NCBI GenBank assembly: GCA_964637445.1
Contig: CAZWWS010000015.1
Span: 1 to 45,426 of the forward strand
Source of the DNA: M3 sp964637445
Lineage (GTDB): Bacteria > Bacteroidota > Bacteroidia > Bacteroidales > Muribaculaceae
Direction of reading: 5' to 3'
Length of the DNA: 45,426 nucleotides
How positions within the stretch are numbered: position 1 is the stretch's first letter; every line of letters starts with the position of its first letter. Positions 44,914 to 45,426 of the stretch are shown in pieces. The notes below the pieces were generated by a model that saw only the letters and a list, made by a program, of their open reading frames with translations, did not search any database and was not told the DNA's origin. Position numbers and translations under genes: made by a program.

Positions 44914-45426
44914 ATGGAAGCTCAAAAGCCCAATTCAGCTGCGCCCGCAAAGAAGGCTCAGCAATCTGAAGGTAGCAAAGTGCGTGGTATCAAGAACGCA
45001 TTCTTGGTAATCATCGCTTGCTTTATCGTTGCAGTATGTCTTTTCGTTTTCTGGTTCGGTGCTGATTCGCACTTTGATGAAGCCGGTCACCCGCAAGACA
45101 TTTGGGGTACTATTTACATGGGTGGTGTAATCGTGCCTGTTCTTCAAACTTTGTTCCTTACTGTAATCGTTCTTTCTGTTGAACGTTGGATCGCTCTTTC
45201 AAGTGCAAAAGGTAATGGCTCTATCTCTAAGTTCGTTTCTGAAGTTAAGAAATGCCTTGCTAAGAACGATATCGCTGCTGCACAAGAGCTTTGCAAGAAG
45301 CAAAAAGGTAGCGTTGCTGCTGTAGTTGCTGCTACTCTCAATCGTTACAAAGAAATGGATGCCAACACAGCTCTTTCTAAAGAACAAAAAATCACTACCA
45401 TCCAAAAGGAACTTGAAGAAGCTACT
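44914..45426 (+). CDS. exbB: MotA/TolQ/ExbB-family proton channel protein (partial, runs off the window)
   Basis: The first 171 codons of an inner-membrane proton-channel subunit that energises TonB (or Tol) transport. The sequence begins MEAQKPNSAAPAKKAQQ. It has a first membrane helix (AFLVIIACFIVAVCLFVFWF), a second (IYMGGVIVPVLQTLFLTVIV) followed by LSVERWIAL, as in Bacteroidetes ExbB/TolQ proteins, and a cytoplasmic loop (KCLAKNDIAAAQELCKKQ). The C-terminal helices lie beyond the window. Codon use is biased like that of highly expressed genes. Confidence 0.9.
   Translation, partial: MEAQKPNSAAPAKKAQQSEGSKVRGIKNAFLVIIACFIVAVCLFVFWFGADSHFDEAGHPQDIWGTIYMGGVIVPVLQTLFLTVIVLSVERWIALSSAKGNGSISKFVSEVKKCLAKNDIAAAQELCKKQKGSVAAVVAATLNRYKEMDANTALSKEQKITTIQKELEEAT

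Overview
The window looks like a chromosomal segment from a Bacteroidales gut commensal, plausibly Muribaculaceae or a close relative (inference from gene content). The evidence is a SusC/SusD pair, a hybrid two-component regulator, a Na+-translocating NADH:quinone reductase operon, proteins with type IX-secretion-like C-termini, promoters of the TAnnTTTG type with hardly any Shine-Dalgarno sequences, and a dxs-trkA-trkH operon.

Layout. 0.1-5.3 kb, minus strand: tRNA-Met(CAT) with its own promoter and terminator, then the housekeeping operon small membrane protein-dxs-trkA-trkH. 5.5-11.2 kb, minus strand: a sugar-handling operon (sugar porter, DUF5107/TPR protein, aldose 1-epimerase), divergent from an AraC-family regulator at 11.4 kb. 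12.4-32.3 kb, plus strand: a polysaccharide utilisation locus with GH95, SusC, SusD, an FG-GAP repeat protein, a GH27/GH36-like enzyme, a hybrid two-component regulator (HTCS), an SGNH acetylesterase and a GH36 alpha-galactosidase. 32.5-33.6 kb: a small HEXXH protein, then a decayed second copy of the small-gene/dxs start, its small gene split by a 194-bp MITE-like element. 33.7-37.8 kb: a structured leader and a BspA-type leucine-rich-repeat surface protein. 37.9-38.6 kb: a palindrome cluster and an FKBP isomerase. 38.6-44.4 kb, minus strand: complete nqrABCDEF. 44.9 kb to the end: the start of an ExbB/TolQ proton-channel gene.

How it fits together. SusCD would bind and import an oligosaccharide. 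GH95 (fucosidase/galactosidase family), two clan GH-D alpha-galactosidase-type enzymes and an esterase would strip fucose or galactose and acetyl groups. The minus-strand operon would take up and epimerise the released monosaccharide. ExbB-type energy transduction would power SusC, and Nqr and Trk maintain Na+/K+ and membrane energetics. A substrate such as a fucosylated, alpha-galactosylated and possibly O-acetylated host glycan is an inference.

Most notable: (1) the sugar-utilisation block is flanked by direct repeats of the small-gene/dxs 5' region, the right copy diverged and decayed, which suggests an island inserted at dxs; (2) three locus promoters share an upstream element exactly 44 bp before the -7 box, and a fourth has a related element about one helical turn closer; (3) a MITE-like insertion whose removal with one TTA repeat restores an open frame; (4) a leader with mutually exclusive hairpins before the leucine-rich-repeat gene.
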